64,000 nt of DNA from Heterobilharzia americana (Eukaryota > Platyhelminthes > Trematoda > Strigeidida > Schistosomatidae). The translations under genes were made by a program, and so were the position numbers. Within the stretch, counting starts at the first letter, position 1; each line of letters starts with the position of its first letter. The DNA lies in contig OX104134.1 of NCBI GenBank assembly GCA_944470555.2, positions 108,246,701 to 108,310,700 on the forward strand, written 5' to 3'. Below the pieces are notes generated by a model. It was not told the DNA's origin. It ran no database searches and was given only the letters and a program-made list of their open reading frames with translations. Of the stretch, positions 38,560-50,289 are shown piece by piece.

Positions 38560-39005
38560 ATTTATAGACCTTCATTGACTGAGGTGGCTAGGACATGTGT
38601 CATGAATCCCTAGTCACCGTCTGTCTCATCACACAATGTTATTTGAAGCAAGTTTAGGCTGGAGAAAGGTAACGAGTGATCAGACTGCTGCATGAAGTCC
38701 GTGACTGTTGATATGAGCTACGTGCGTAATGTAGACTTACCGTTTAGGGTCGGCGTGAAAACATAAACCAGTGGTTGGAGACTCTGGCTTGCGTAGCAAA
38801 GACGTATCCATACACTCTACTTGTCTTCATCATAATACTGAATCCAGTATTTTCTTATTCCTTCTTTCGATCTTTTACTACTTTCTACTACTTATAACTG
38901 ATTCTTCTCCATTTCTTTATCTTTCATCTTAGTGCCTTTCTCATTCGACATACTGATATGAGGTGACGCAACTTGGATTGCAATGCAGTAACTCTTGGCC
39001 TTATG
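38560..39005 (+). pseudogene. Non-LTR retrotransposon 3' end, 5'-truncated
   Basis: The + strand translation begins RWLGHV, then IPSHRLSHHTMLFEASLGW (about 38580-38665), which corresponds to the C-terminal segment of the schistosome non-LTR polyprotein (R-W-L-G-H-V-x-R-M-P-x-H-R-L). Later come WLETL-like remnants and a pyrimidine-rich 3' untranslated stretch (38815-38945). Stops break the frame. It abuts a Penelope-like relic on the opposite strand, so one has probably inserted into or beside the other. Confidence 0.8.
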
Positions 39006-39009
39006 TTGA

Positions 39010-39600
39010 TGATTATCATAATGTTGAATAATATCCACTCCAATATGGTTTGTGTTAAACACTTCTGATTATATGTCACGCAAATGACCTGGTTTAAAGG
39101 ACGTCTAAGAAAAACATTTCACTTGAATTTCCCAACTCATGGGAGAATTTTTCCATGGACTTCATATGCTTATATTCATCAATAGTAATTAATTATATCA
39201 AATAGAGCAGAGGTGTCGTCCAAATATCCAATGACAAGTATCCCTGTAGTCTACCTATGGTTTCAGAATAGCAGTTCCCAACTTTGACATGAGCAGGTTG
39301 GCAGGCATCGGTCCAACCGAAGAACCAACTTCTACACGTATCTATCTGTAAAGATGATTGTTACGACGAAATCAAACATCACCTGTTGATTGCAGTACCC
39401 AACCTTTCTGACGTAAATGGACCACCACATGTCTGGTTGGCATCCACTTGTTGATCAGTGTATTAAATTGCTTCTTCTTGTACCCTACTGAGTTTTCCGG
39501 ACTGATTGACTTCAAGATGGATTGTTCAAAATAATAACTGGAAACTACGGTCTGTACCACCAACCAAGTTGATGGTAAGAAAATATATCAACAGATCACA
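39010..39600 (-). pseudogene. Penelope-like element, reverse transcriptase relic
   Basis: The - strand carries, in order, EVGSSVGPMPANLLMSKLG (about 39330 to 39275), matching the M-G-S-P-L-G-P-x-x-A-N-x-F-M-x-x-L-E block; VIGYLDDTSALFD (about 39225), the catalytic Y-x-D-D block; and after a gap FFLDVL (about 39105) and then HKPYWSGYYSTL (about 39050), matching the P-F-L-D-V-L and K-P-T-x-T-x-x-Y-L blocks. These four landmarks in the right order identify a Penelope-like reverse transcriptase. Frames change between them and stops occur, so it is dead. The region to 40440 on its upstream side may hold more of the element but was not recognised. Confidence 0.75.
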
Positions 39601-40700
39601 TTAGATGATGTCTGTGTTATCATATTGGAATCAACAGAACACAGAAAATATGAACTAGTAATCAACTGATTGAGTCGTCTGTTCGGGATTGGAGTAGTAC
39701 ACAAACCAACAAAAACACAAAGCAGCACGTTGTACTAGCCAAAGGATCCATTGCCAAAACAAGATAGGACAAATATAAGCTATACAACCAATTGCAAAGA
39801 TTTTTCACAACACTATGATGGCCATGCTAGCGGCTGGTTTGTTCAATGAATTCATGAACACCAAGTGACAGAAAGGTGACATGATGCAGCTTCGTTGGTT
39901 TCACTTCACGCAGACAACCGCGATCACAAATTCAACTAATAGAATGTTGAAATACTCCAAGCAGCAGGTTCGAAAGCTGCAAGTGAACTTCAAGAAGCAT
40001 GGCCTTCCAACCAAAAGTCAATCGATACACAAGTTGATGTAGACCCAGTCTGCAATACACTTAGGAAGAAAATAGTTATCCATCAACCAAGGGCGAACTG
40101 ATCAAAAAAATCAGTGATGAAGCAAATTATAACAGCAGCAAATAGTAGAGTTTCGCTCTAGTAAGAATTCTATACCAGAGTGACTGGAGGAAATTTAAGA
40201 ATAACGAGGTCAAGGTGTGATAAAAATCTCTTCTACAACTTACAAGTAGACAACACCAAGGTCATTTAGGACACTATCTTAACATTCGTATATGTCTCAC
40301 TTCTCTATGAAGTTGTTGCTGAAGATGTCACCAAACCTGGTGATAAGATATTCATGACAAAATATCAAAGCTCAGAGAACACCAAACCACCATCATCCTA
40401 ATGCCGAGCTACAAATCTTTTCGATCATCTCATAGGCTAGTAAACCTTCAGTCAGCTACTTTTTTAATACGCTTTATTGTGAAACTTGAAGTTCTTTTTG
40501 ACTCGGTTCCTTCCATTATCTACCTTTCACTTGGACTACTGAGAATTCACAAACCATAAAAGGGAAGATCTGTCGATAACTCCCTCAGTTAATCATAATT
40601 TTCTAAATAATGTTTAATCATTCTGATAACTTCATAAATTAATTCAGTTGGTTGGAACTGAAAGAACCGTGCATTGAAATGAGTTATTTTCCGTTTCTTC
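39601..40700. other. Intron, possibly remainder of a Penelope-like element
   Basis: On the - strand this would be the N-terminal part of the Penelope-like polyprotein, but no conserved block was recognised. No exon of the channel was seen here either. Confidence 0.3.
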
Positions 40701-40716
40701 ATTTTTCCTTCTCTAG

Positions 40717-40876
40717 GTCATTGATATCTTAGATTCAGCCAGCGCAAACAAAGTGAATTATCGCAAAATAATGGACGCCACATTGTCATCTATGCAGCAT
40801 TTACACGCTCCAGAACACGTTGTCAATAAAGTTCGCAGTTGGTTTATGTATAACTGGGATCAACAGAAAACATTTG
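40717..40876 (+). CDS. CNGB: CNG channel beta subunit, C-linker exon
   Basis: The exon encodes VIDILDSASANKVNYRKIMD and onward to SWFMYNWDQQKTF. This is the start of the C-linker that follows S6 in CNG channels. It couples nucleotide binding to gate opening. The beta-type signatures A-N-K/x-x-N-Y-R-K-I-M-D and the tail V-R-S-W-F-x-Y-x-W are both visible. The borders are CTCTAG and GTGAGT. The exon begins in phase 0 and ends in phase 1, matching the two bases at the start of the next exon (GAT, aspartate). No stop or frameshift. Confidence 0.93.
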
Positions 40877-41104
40877 GTGAGTAACACCGGCGAAGTCGAC
40901 TTTTGAATACTTGATGTCAATGGTTCTCATCTATTTGTTAGCTTAAGAGCCTGACTTTCAAGTACTGGGTATTGAGTTCAAACCTCAGTGCACCCACTTC
41001 GCCAAGGGCAACCACATAGTATCTTAAGCCTTTACACAAGAAAGGCTTATCACACAATAAATCAGGCTGTACGAGGCTGAGTCACATTAAATTATTCACT
41101 TTAG

Positions 41105-42790
41105 ATTTTATATGGTGGGATGATTGAAGCCTTAGTGAAAATCTGGGTCCTAGCAGGAGTCAAACCAGCAGCTTCCGGATACCAACCTACTGAAACTATT
41201 CTTAGGATTCTTACCGTCACCCTGCACTCTCGATGGTCATGTTGCTGTAGTTTCCCCAGGTTCATCTGGGCGCATATATACACGTGCTTGAACCAAAGCA
41301 GGGTCACTATCCAAACATGTGCTCCAGAAGGAGCGACAATCCTCCACCCACCCTCTCTAGAGGTAAACGATAGCAATATCGCCTGTCTGTGCCCACCGCT
41401 GAGTTGAGGTTGGTGGATGCCACGTCAGATAATGTTTCGCTTTATTTCTGAATTTCCAGCTGGTCAGAAAGAGATGGTCGTCTGAGTGCAGTTTTAGTAG
41501 GCATTCGGCGTTATCTAATCGTCTGGCTGGAATTCTGAAATGGCCACCTATATACCTTTCGCCTAACTTAGTATACCCACTTATGAATTGAAATCGTTAG
41601 CAACAATGACCACTTTTGTGAACTTGGCTTTCAGTAGGTGGTTAGATAGTTTTCTGTGGGATTCATTCTTTTGCTTCATCCAAAATATAGTCAGTGGGTG
41701 CGTAAGCAGAGATTACAGAAAAACAACAGTGAGCTTCACTATTATTGTTTGTCCTTATTCTGTTGCTAAGTCAAATAGCGCATAGGCGACTGTCAATTTG
41801 GATCCAGTAAAAGAATGCACTTTCTGCCATGGCATAGTCCTACACCTATACCTACAAGACCACCAGAACTAGCCACTGAACATTCAGAAACTCGAGGAGT
41901 AAATTCTGGAATCCACCATATTGACCTGTTGACCTTAAGTGAATGGGTTCTGTATGTGTGTCTCACAAGAAAGCACACATTCGTGACCCAAGATTCTAGA
42001 GTTTTGGCCAGCGACGCTTGTTGGGCAGTTTTACAGTGTGCGGATACTTAAAGCCTCAATATGTATATGCAGTGCAGCTTCCATGAAGCCACATGGTTAT
42101 TAAGAGGTACAGAGCTAAAACAAAATGAGGATGAGACGAAAAGAAAGATTAGATGGTAAAGCTATTGAAGGTTTTTATTGATTTGAAGCAACTTGAGTAC
42201 TGCTAGAGTTGGCAGGGTGATTGACACTTGCGGTTTGCACACACCGAAGGAACTCTATTTCTTCCCAATTTAAGTGAAAATTAAAATGAATCTGTAACAG
42301 CAGCGCTTGACTATAGGGCCCAAGAGACATCTGCTTGAGGTCAGTGGCACACGGCCTTTTAGGAAGTTTCAGGTTTAGCTTCGCTTTATTTTTATCCAGT
42401 TGGAATAGCCTTACCGCTGGTACCGGAAAACCACAGTGCAGGGATCAGTGTACTGTTTTTTGAGCTAACCTTTCCTTACTATCCCCTTCCCATAGAGAAA
42501 GCAGCATTAGTATTAACTTCTGGTCATCCGCAACTAACATCCTATTGCTGTTACAGCCCGTCCAGTCAGAAGTAAGAATTCTCTTTTGGAACCCCATAAT
42601 AGTGTAGCAATATACAGTAAAACTAACTGCTTTTTGTTTTACTACTATCCAACTTGCCTTTTTGACATGGTAGCATCTTGAGGGAACAATACTTTCGTCA
42701 GTGTAGTTAGATGAGTCATTGTGATATGTAAGCAAGACCACCACGTCAAGGTAACACCCGTCGGTCAGGAAACATTTGCCCACTGAATGA
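41105..42790 (-). pseudogene. Non-LTR retrotransposon 5' part with endonuclease relic
   Basis: Read on the - strand, 42783-42180 is nearly open, with a single stop at 42445-42447, and encodes a 112-residue segment followed by a basic stretch KNKAKLNLKLPKRP. Lower coordinates give endonuclease landmarks: a segment with CETHIQNP (about 41960), equivalent to the C-V-S-E-T-R-I-Q-D block; SSGGLVGIGVGLCHGRK (about 41860-41815); VVIVANDFNS (about 41620-41590), equivalent to V-I-V-A-G-D-F-N-A; and the 41376-41240 frame with FTSREGGWRIV, equivalent to the H-I-A-x-S-Y-R-W-R-G block near the C-terminus. This is the apurinic-type endonuclease of a schistosome non-LTR element. The reverse transcriptase part is missing below 41100. 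Several frameshifts are present. Confidence 0.75.
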
Positions 42791-43044
42791 TGAGTAATAA
42801 TGGTCGAGATAGAAGAGTTTTATTTTTCTTCTACCAGCCAGCATTAATTACCAGAAATGCCAAAATGAACGAAACACTGTTTCACAGGTTTAAAGAAGCA
42901 AATCACGGCTGTACATTTTGTACACATAGCCTGGTTCAAATAATTTATATTCCGCCTAGCTGACTAGTAATAATGTAGTCTGGGGTTTACGGGGATTTTA
43001 TTCTTAGGGTTGCATTCATCATGGACTGATATCACTTGGAAATT

Positions 43045-43200
43045 CATTGAAAATCTAGCAACACTGAGAAGTTGTTTCGTCTTAGCATGGGGCTCCTCAC
43101 CAGTCCCCATCCATGGCCTGGGCAGGTATCACATGCAGAACATTCAGGTCTCGTGACGAGCACCTTTTTAACGAGTCACTGGGTATGGATCCAACATTCT
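43045..43200 (-). repeat. tRNA-derived SINE, - strand
   Basis: AACACTGAGAAGTTGTTTCG, TCTTAGCATGGGGCTCCTCA, ACATTCAGGTCTCGTGACGA and GCACCTTTTTAACGAGTCACTGGG mirror the copy at 5150-5330 with the same layout. Confidence 0.75.
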
Positions 43201-44700
43201 ACATTCTCCTATTTCTCTCACTTCGCGATATAGCATGACTATCCACTAAGATCTTTAATTGATCTTCAGTTAAAGTGTGTCAGCTTCTATTGACGAGAAA
43301 AACATCACCTGGAAGACTACCAAAAGCCTATGAACAGTGAGCACCTTATTCATCGTGGTATGGATTTACTGATCAGTGTACACTCATGATCCAGTGGCAG
43401 ATGGAGCCCACCACTTTCAGATCCTGTGGTGATTACCTTATCATTAAGCAACTGGTTTGAAATCCAAATACCCATATTTTCCTACTTCTATCTATTCGCC
43501 CTATTGCATGACCGTTATTTGATATCACCAGTGAGTATTTGTCCTCACACCTAACTTGACTAACCTGACACCTCACAGCTTCCCAAAAGAACTTCAGAAA
43601 ACCAGACTCAGTAGAAGTCACTAATGAGCACCAGATATGCTCGTTTCGACTGTGCAAGAGGAACTACCTGAAACACTGTTTGCTGACTTTTACATGACTA
43701 AATACTGTTTTCTATGCTGAATGGTTGAAGTTTGTGGCACGAAACTATTCTAAAAGAGTTAACCCAGTTCTGTTTATGTAGGTGGATGATAGGTAAAGCA
43801 GAAGGGAAATCAGGATTTGAAACCAACAGCCTCTAGGTAGCGATGAGTGTGAGATGCAGCCAACCTTAATGTAATAACCAAGCCCATGCACTAGATTCCG
43901 TCACTGTAAAGCAAGTAATAGTAGATATCAGGGATATTAGGTCATTGTCCGTCATTAGGAGAGTATGGCCTGTTTTGTACACTGTTTTCATGCATATACG
44001 CCTAACTAGAGGCTGTTCTTACGGTCAGTAACATTTGGTTGACCTGCAAAACAGGGGAAGGTCTAGAAAACCAAAAAGGTCAATTGAACCCCGGTCAACA
44101 GCTAAGCCTTGGAACTAAGTCGTCAGTACACCAAGCCAGCAGCCCATGATCCGTCAGCTTTAACCCTACCAGCCTGATAAATAAATGGACCACTTTAAGT
44201 TACCAAACTTCATAGCAGTACGCAAGAAAGAAGTGAATGCAAAAAACATGACAGTAAAGTCGACAAAGGTGTATAAAAGATGAGAGGATAAATGGATAAA
44301 AGTCAATGCAAATGTTCGAGACTTAGAGAAAGAGAAAGAGTGGATAAATATGCATCACTGTGACCGATTTCGAGTCACATCACTAAAATTCTTTAACCAT
44401 CGACTAGTTTTGATTGGAGAACCCCACCCATAGAGTTTACATGGCTCAAAATCAACCTTCAGACTTGATGAGGCGGTGGAACCTCTTGATTTGACCAGCC
44501 TTAGCTTCTCTCCAATCTTATACCACTTCACTTCATATTACACATAGAAGCAGGCACTATCTGGGCATGTGCAACACATGCATGTCAAGGTCATCTCAAG
44601 TTGGTGCAGGTTCACAGTCCCATCAAAGTAGAAGTCCGTATCTTTATTGATGAAACTACCTGAGTTGTCCTTATTATGGGAGACTGGGAAATCGTTTCAG
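43201..44700. other. Intron, unclassified sequence
   Basis: No exon was recognised before 44739. The stretch 43790-44210 has the mixed, less AT-rich character of retroelement untranslated DNA, and 44380-44640 likewise. Neither shows a coding block that could be named. Confidence 0.4.
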
Positions 44701-44738
44701 TAACTTAATCTTTAGTGTATACTTTTCTTTTCGCATAG

Positions 44739-44836
44739 ATGAAAACTCACTATTCGAGTCATTGCCAATCAAGCTCAAAAGTGACCTGGCCATCAGCGTA
44801 CACTTTCATACGTTGAGTAAGGTTTCTCTATTTCAG
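44739..44836 (+). CDS. CNGB: CNG channel beta subunit, C-linker to binding-domain exon
   Basis: The exon encodes [20 protein letters not shown] then [12 protein letters not shown], completing a D from the previous exon. This is the second half of the C-linker; the family pattern L-P-x-K-L-K-x-D-L-A-I-x-V-H-x-x-T-L-x-K-V is fully kept. The borders are GCATAG and GTAAGT. The phases are 1 in and 0 out. Intact. Confidence 0.93.
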
Positions 44837-45539
44837 GTAAGTGGTGTCATTTTATTTTTAATAAACGAACGAAAACAATGTGGGATGCGTACTAATGAAT
44901 GACATGAGTAGTAGTAGTAGTAGTGGTGATTTTCTCTATTTCATGACACTTTCGTGTTAGAGATCACACCACACACTACCATCTTGACCGACTACTAATA
45001 CCAGTAGTAATCTTTGTAGTGAGTAGTGTAAATCTGACAGTTTCAAAGATCATATTTTTGAGACTATGGACGTGAGTTTCACTCAATCTATTCCCATCTC
45101 TTCAGAAATATTACGCTTAAAAGAAGTACCACTGAGATGGTAGAGATTTGTGCCATTGCTCACTGACTATCCTCGTGGATTCATCTGCAGACATGTAAGG
45201 AGTAGTAGGAAAAATACTAATAATTTATGCAACCAACGACATATACAACAGTAATAACAGTAATTCTAGGCCAAAAGAAATTAAAATTGTCCTAATACTA
45301 CCACATGAAAGAAGGGGGTTAAGAAGCCCTACACACGATCAATATAAGAGTAGGATAAGGCGTTATGTGCAGTGCAATCCAATAATTATAGTTCTTTTCT
45401 CACATACCCATTACACAGTGAAACTGTCTTATTTACAGCTTGGCATGCAATCGCATAAATAGTGATAGCCGAACTTTCCTCTAGATACCTTATTCGGATA
45501 AGCTAATCGTAATCTAGCTAATTTTTGGAGTAACTTTAA
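44837..45539. other. Intron, short tandem GTA repeats only
   Basis: An imperfect (GTA) run lies at about 44908-44928. Nothing else was recognised. Confidence 0.5.
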
Positions 45540-45646
45540 AGGCCACCCTAGTAACGGCTGAGATGATCAATTACTTTCCTCTATTTTATGAAAAACAATC
45601 TTCCCAGTCGGAATGCTAACATTCGATTGGTTGGTTTGCCAGTTGT
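45540..45646 (+). repeat. Dispersed repeat C
   Basis: GGCCACCCTAGTAACGGCTG, TTTTATGAAAAACAATCTTCCC and GATTGGTTGG match 26215-26330. The retrotransposon at 45660 is inserted immediately next to it. Confidence 0.65.
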
Positions 45647-46232
45647 AGTATCCCCTTTAGAAAAGCAAGACAGGCGTTTATTAGCCTGAAACCAGTGTGG
45701 AGATCTTCTGCACTCATCTCAGCATGTGGAACAACATCCGGATTTTCAACACCAAAATCAAGTCAGTGCTTCTGTATGGTTCAGAGACTTGGCGCGTTAC
45801 GAAAGGCATTTCCAATAAACTACAGACATTCATCAACAACTGCCTACGCTCGCTACTGAAGATCAGATGAGAAGGCCAGAAAGAATGAGCAACAAGGAGC
45901 TCTGGGAACGAACCAACCAAGAACCTATCACCCAACAAATATGCACTGGAGGGAAGTGGAGATGGATTGAGCATACACTGAGAATGCCGACTGGAGACAT
46001 CACGGGTCAGGCCCTCGAGTGGAATCCCCATGGGAAGCGACGAGTCGGGCGTCCGAGGAGAGGGTGACATGGAGGAGGTCGTGCGAGGAGAAAATGAGAG
46101 GTTGTGGGCTGTCGTGGAACCAGGTTCAAAAGATTTCAGAGAAGAGAGTGGAATGGAGACGTGCTAGTGAAGCCCTATGTTCCATTAGGAATCCAAGGGA
46201 CTAATAATAAAATAATAATAGTATCCCCTTTA
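45647..46232 (+). mobile_element. 5'-truncated non-LTR retrotransposon with 13-bp target duplication
   Basis: The 13-base string AGTATCCCCTTTA occurs at 45647-45659 and again at 46220-46232. Between them lies a 560-base insertion ending in a TAATAATAAAATAATAAT tail, typical of RTE-like elements. The coding part reads LLYGSETWRVTKGISNKLQT then FINNCLR (about 45769-45855), NEPTKNLSPN, EHTLRMPTGDITGQALEWNP (about 45970-46027) and HGKRRVGRPRRG. This is the C-terminal end of a schistosome RTE-like polyprotein (L-L-Y-G-S-E-T-W, H-T-L-R, G-R-P-R). There are a few frameshifts. The intact target duplication makes this the youngest-looking insertion in the window. Confidence 0.9.
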
Positions 46233-46790
46233 AAGTCACTCACTTTTTTATGCTTGAAAGCCCATTTGACTTCTCTATCACGGTAAGAGATTTGACAAAG
46301 TAGGTCATTTTGCCGAATTGGATCAATAGGATCTCGCAAACTACAAAGCTTGTTTCTAATTTAATTTGTAGGTTTAAAGGCCACTCTAATGTCAGGCTTA
46401 TTAACAATTTTTCAAAAGGCTTCTCAGATGTTTTACAAGTATGGTAACATTGTAGAGGTTTTGAATACTCAATTTACAGTAATAGAGCCATGAAAAACTG
46501 TCAGGAAGTCACTTCCATATTACTGCATTGAGGGATTCTTTGTGCCAAAAAATGACATGCAATCAATAATACTGCTTCACTGTGTGATACATATACTAAA
46601 AGAATTAAAATGGAACAGTAATACCTTATTTTCCCAGTCACTTTTCATAAAACTATGTGGGATATCTCTAACTTGACAGACTTGACAGATCTCAATGTTT
46701 GTCAGTTAGATAAAACTCTCGATGTATAGTCGAAAACTGACACCTGGTCATCCTACTGGGGATATTTAAATTACCCAGTTTACAAGTCAA
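46233..46790. other. Intron, unclassified
   Basis: It contains AATAATACTGCTTCACTGTGTG at about 46568, shared with about 7965, showing at least one short dispersed repeat. No exon was seen. Confidence 0.4.
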
Positions 46791-46794
46791 CATA

Positions 46795-46970
46795 CATCAC
46801 AAACCGACACTATTAGTAAAACCATCGAAACCATATAAGCCCTGGACCGCTGTTTCCTCGTATTTCGAGCTTCTGAGGTGTACACACCCACTACATCTTG
46901 AGAAGTGATCTCAGGACCGTCAAATCTCTTGGTGAGCAAATTACCACCTTGAAATAGACTTTAAAAGTTT
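46795..46970 (-). repeat. SINE, - strand, degenerate
   Basis: The + strand order GACCGCTGTTTCCTCGTATT, CTTCTGAGGTGTACACACCC and CTTGAGAAGTGATCTCAGG is the reverse of a Sm-alpha-like SINE body. The 3' end lies near 46800. Confidence 0.55.
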
Positions 46971-46974
46971 TACA

Positions 46975-48050
46975 TTAACCAGGCTTTCTTTACAAGGGCC
47001 AATAAGTTCAAATATTACTGTGTATACTTCGTCACTGGGCCTTCAAATTAGCCTAGCCTAACTTAAAATGTAACAAGAATATCTTAAATTCATCTTACTT
47101 TGCTAGTATTCATACTTGTAAAGTAAATTGGGGGAAAATCGATAATTACATGAATAACTCCCCGAATGCTAAGCAGTCCACCTCTCTGATTTACATTTTC
47201 GATCGAAATCTATCGATCAGCTTAACAATACGTCCACTAATCTGACTGGCACTATACTGCAGTTCAGTCTGTTTGAGTCAAACTTTCGAAACTGGTTGTC
47301 AGGATCTCTGCATATCTCACTTCATTCTTTTTATCTCCTGATTGACAACAGTTATTTGATACCAGTTACTTAATTTCTCAACTTCAAAGTGATATACTGT
47401 GTAATATTTTTAATTTGACTCGGAATCTCAAACCATATGCTGGTGTGTAAATCCAACGAATATGTCGAAAGTCATGGACTGTTGTGCATCTCTTTTATTC
47501 ATTTCTTGTATTTCACTATGTTCCATTCTACATTTTCACTGTACTTCAGGAGAGGAGTTACAAGAAAAATTAACTGTACCGTATGATTAGTAGCTATTAA
47601 ATTACTTCATTCTGTGTGTACAAATGATTATTAGCTTAATTTTGACAGATAATTAATCGATGAGTAAAATTCCAAGCATGAAATTTGAATTTTAAAGGTG
47701 GCTGAAAAATAATCCAAATTCATTTTATCAATTGCTAAGGTAGAAGTTCAAGAATTTCAAAGTTTGACACTTTAACCTTTTTCTTAGCCAATCACGAGAA
47801 ACTAATCAGTAGTTTCCAATACACACAAACACACATATTTTTATATTCTGTTTTACACCTAATATCTTTCGGCTTTACAAAACTATTTCCTCAGTTATAG
47901 GTTTAGCTTAGTTTATTTTTGAAGCATTAGGTTACTGACCATATTTCATTTAGGATCCTTAAATCACTTGTTGAAATGAATGTGCCATCCATCAGCGAAC
48001 CGAATTTCAGAGAGAAAGACTAACGGTGTAACCTTATCTCAAGGTAGTAT
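46975..48050. other. Intron, nothing recognised
   Basis: AT-rich sequence without open frames of note or clear repeats. Confidence 0.5.
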
Positions 48051-48054
48051 TCGT

Positions 48055-48120
48055 CACAGAGTGACACCAGTTGGAGAACTACTGAAAACCTGAAAGCAGT
48101 AAGCAATTGTTTCTATTTAT
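48055..48120 (-). repeat. SINE tail, - strand
   Basis: CCAGTTGGAGAACTACTGAA and AACCTGAAAGCAGTAAGC and AATTGTTTC are the reverse of the SINE 3' end. It faces the + strand copy at 48145. Confidence 0.6.
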
Positions 48121-48144
48121 TATAGCTAAATGATCAGCATACTC

Positions 48145-48285
48145 ACCTCAAGAACTGACGGTCCTGAATCTGACCCTTCAGGAGGTACTTACCAGGACGA
48201 AACAGCTGTCCAGTACCGTCTGCTTTACAATGGTTCTCCAAATGATGTCAGCTCATGAAGAATGCCACCTTGAAATCAATCAATC
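48145..48285 (+). repeat. SINE, + strand
   Basis: CTGACCCTTCAGGAGGTACTT, CCAGGACGAAACAGCTGTCC, AGTACCGTCTGCTTTACAATGG and GCCACCTTGAAATCAATCA fit the CAGCTGTCCAGT subfamily. Together with 48055-48120 it makes an imperfect palindrome. Confidence 0.75.
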
Positions 48286-48289
48286 CCCA

Positions 48290-49325
48290 GAAACCCCCAA
48301 AGGGTAAAAGTATTCTAGAACTTCCTGATTGTCGCTTGATATCTTCAGCTATTCAACATATGTTAGGCATCTACATCAGTGTTTAATGATGATAGTCGGT
48401 TGAAACTCTTCAAATGCACTTAAATCTAATGTCATCAATGAAAAAAATTCACTTACAGACGAACTTTTCCATATAGGAATGAATGGTTGTGTTAATTGAG
48501 TTTGAAAGAAAACTTTGGTTGCCGTACATTTCATACGACTGAAGTAGATGTCACACAGTTATCACCGCAACGACAGCTAATCAGTTCTCAGTATCCATTA
48601 ACACTGAGTGTTTTACTTCATTCATATAAAATCGGGCAAGAAAACTTGGTAATTAATTTATAGATAAGAGTCAGAAAGTTGTTACATTGACAATCTGAAA
48701 GTCACTAGTCCAGATAGCAGATTGACAAATTTTATATTAAGAAGTATAACAGTCTGTTAGCTGAGAATGAAGAGGGCAATTGTTCGATGAGCTATAACGC
48801 TAGCCTTTGTTCATGAAATTTATGACCATGCCAGATGACTTCTTCATCAGTTATTTCTTTGTGAAATATCTATTAAGGAATATGAAACCTCGAATAAGTC
48901 CATACCTTTATTATAAATTTTGGTGTCAGGTGACTGAAGACAATCTGCAGTAAACTCTGCTCCGACTAAGTTCCGTGTTTATTGGCATTTATTTGCAAGG
49001 CGTACCTGCAAGTTGGTTGACGTTCATTACCCGGAACACTTCCCCCCAATTTATTCGGGTGGAAAAAAAAATGGAAATGAAAAGTGATTGGCTGGTTCCT
49101 CTCTTTAAAAGCTAATGTGTCTATGTGGCCAAGATACTTTCCTATTGGACTAGGATACTTACTTTTGGAATCTGATTAGTTGAGCCCAGATAAGCTATCT
49201 GTATTTAGATTGGCCTAGAAAATCATCATCATCACTTGTCACATGACATCTGTTTTAAGAAAGTAATCGCCATCAGGTAAAGATTGAATCCAAAACGAAT
49301 TTAAAATTTGTAGAAAACTTCGTCC
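48290..49325. other. Intron, unclassified with one family B fragment
   Basis: A piece at 48960-49030 (GTTCCGTGTTTATTGGCATT, GCAAGGCGTACCTGCAAG) belongs to repeat family B. No exon seen. Confidence 0.45.
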
Positions 49326-49327
49326 TA

Positions 49328-49478
49328 TTTGGGACTCGGCTTAGTGGATAACGCTCTGGCGTTTGAAGCGATGAGTACTCAGTTCTGTCTACAGTGGGAA
49401 CAATATCACTCACTGGGGTGCGGGTACATTCAGCTAAAGAGTCCCGAGTAGGACGAAACGCGCGTCCTGGTAGTCGCC
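49328..49478 (+). repeat. tRNA-derived SINE, type 1
   Basis: GGGACTCGGCTTAGTGGATA then ACGCTCTGGCGTTTGAAGCG is a well-preserved tRNA-like head. The body has TCACTCACTGGGGTGCGGGT, ACATTCAGCTAAAGAGTCCC and GACGAAACGCGCGTCCTGG. It is close to the 20861 copy. Confidence 0.85.
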
Positions 49479-50289
49479 GAGATCAGTATGTTTTGAGTGT
49501 AATTTATAACGATAAATGAGGTTTCCAGAAAAATCCAAATCCTAATGTATTTGTGGGAAGTTTGCACATGATGATAAGCTCTTATTTTGGTAATAATTCG
49601 AACAAAATTACTGCTCGTAACTGAACCAACAGTTGGAATATTTTACTAGTAATTTACAGAAATAAAAGTATACCACTGTTTGTAAACCTTTCATTGAAAA
49701 TGTACTCATATTATTCCATTCCACAGTACACAATCTTCTCATTGATACATTTAAATCCATGTAAGAATACACTACTAGCTGTAACTTTAAGGATAATGTT
49801 GGTGAGAAACTGATTACTTTGCCTTCGTAGTTCTGACCAACCGGTGTTAACTGAGTAATCACGTTGATATGGGCAAATTTTACAATGTGTCTCCTTGATT
49901 GCCACGAAACTGTTACCAAGTACTCTGTCCTTCGAAACTTTTTATTGAGAGTGAATTTGCTGTTCACGGTAAAGTATGAAAGCGTAGAAACTATTTTATG
50001 TCACCTGTGATTAAGAGACAGCTTTTAGTTACTTTCTTATTATTCTAAGAAATGGTAGTGTATAGGAATTTTTGTTGTTATCAAATAACTGCAGTAACTT
50101 GGCTTGTAAATACTGTGTAAGTATTTAATATTTTGTGCAAAAGGAAAATATACGGATTTTTGGTGACGTTAATATTGTTAATAGTTTCAGAAAGTATCCT
50201 GAGTTCATTTCTTACATTCTTTGTGTCTGATTAATGCATAGATCCCATCACGAACTTTCCTAGTCGACGAAATGAAACTTCCAAAATGG

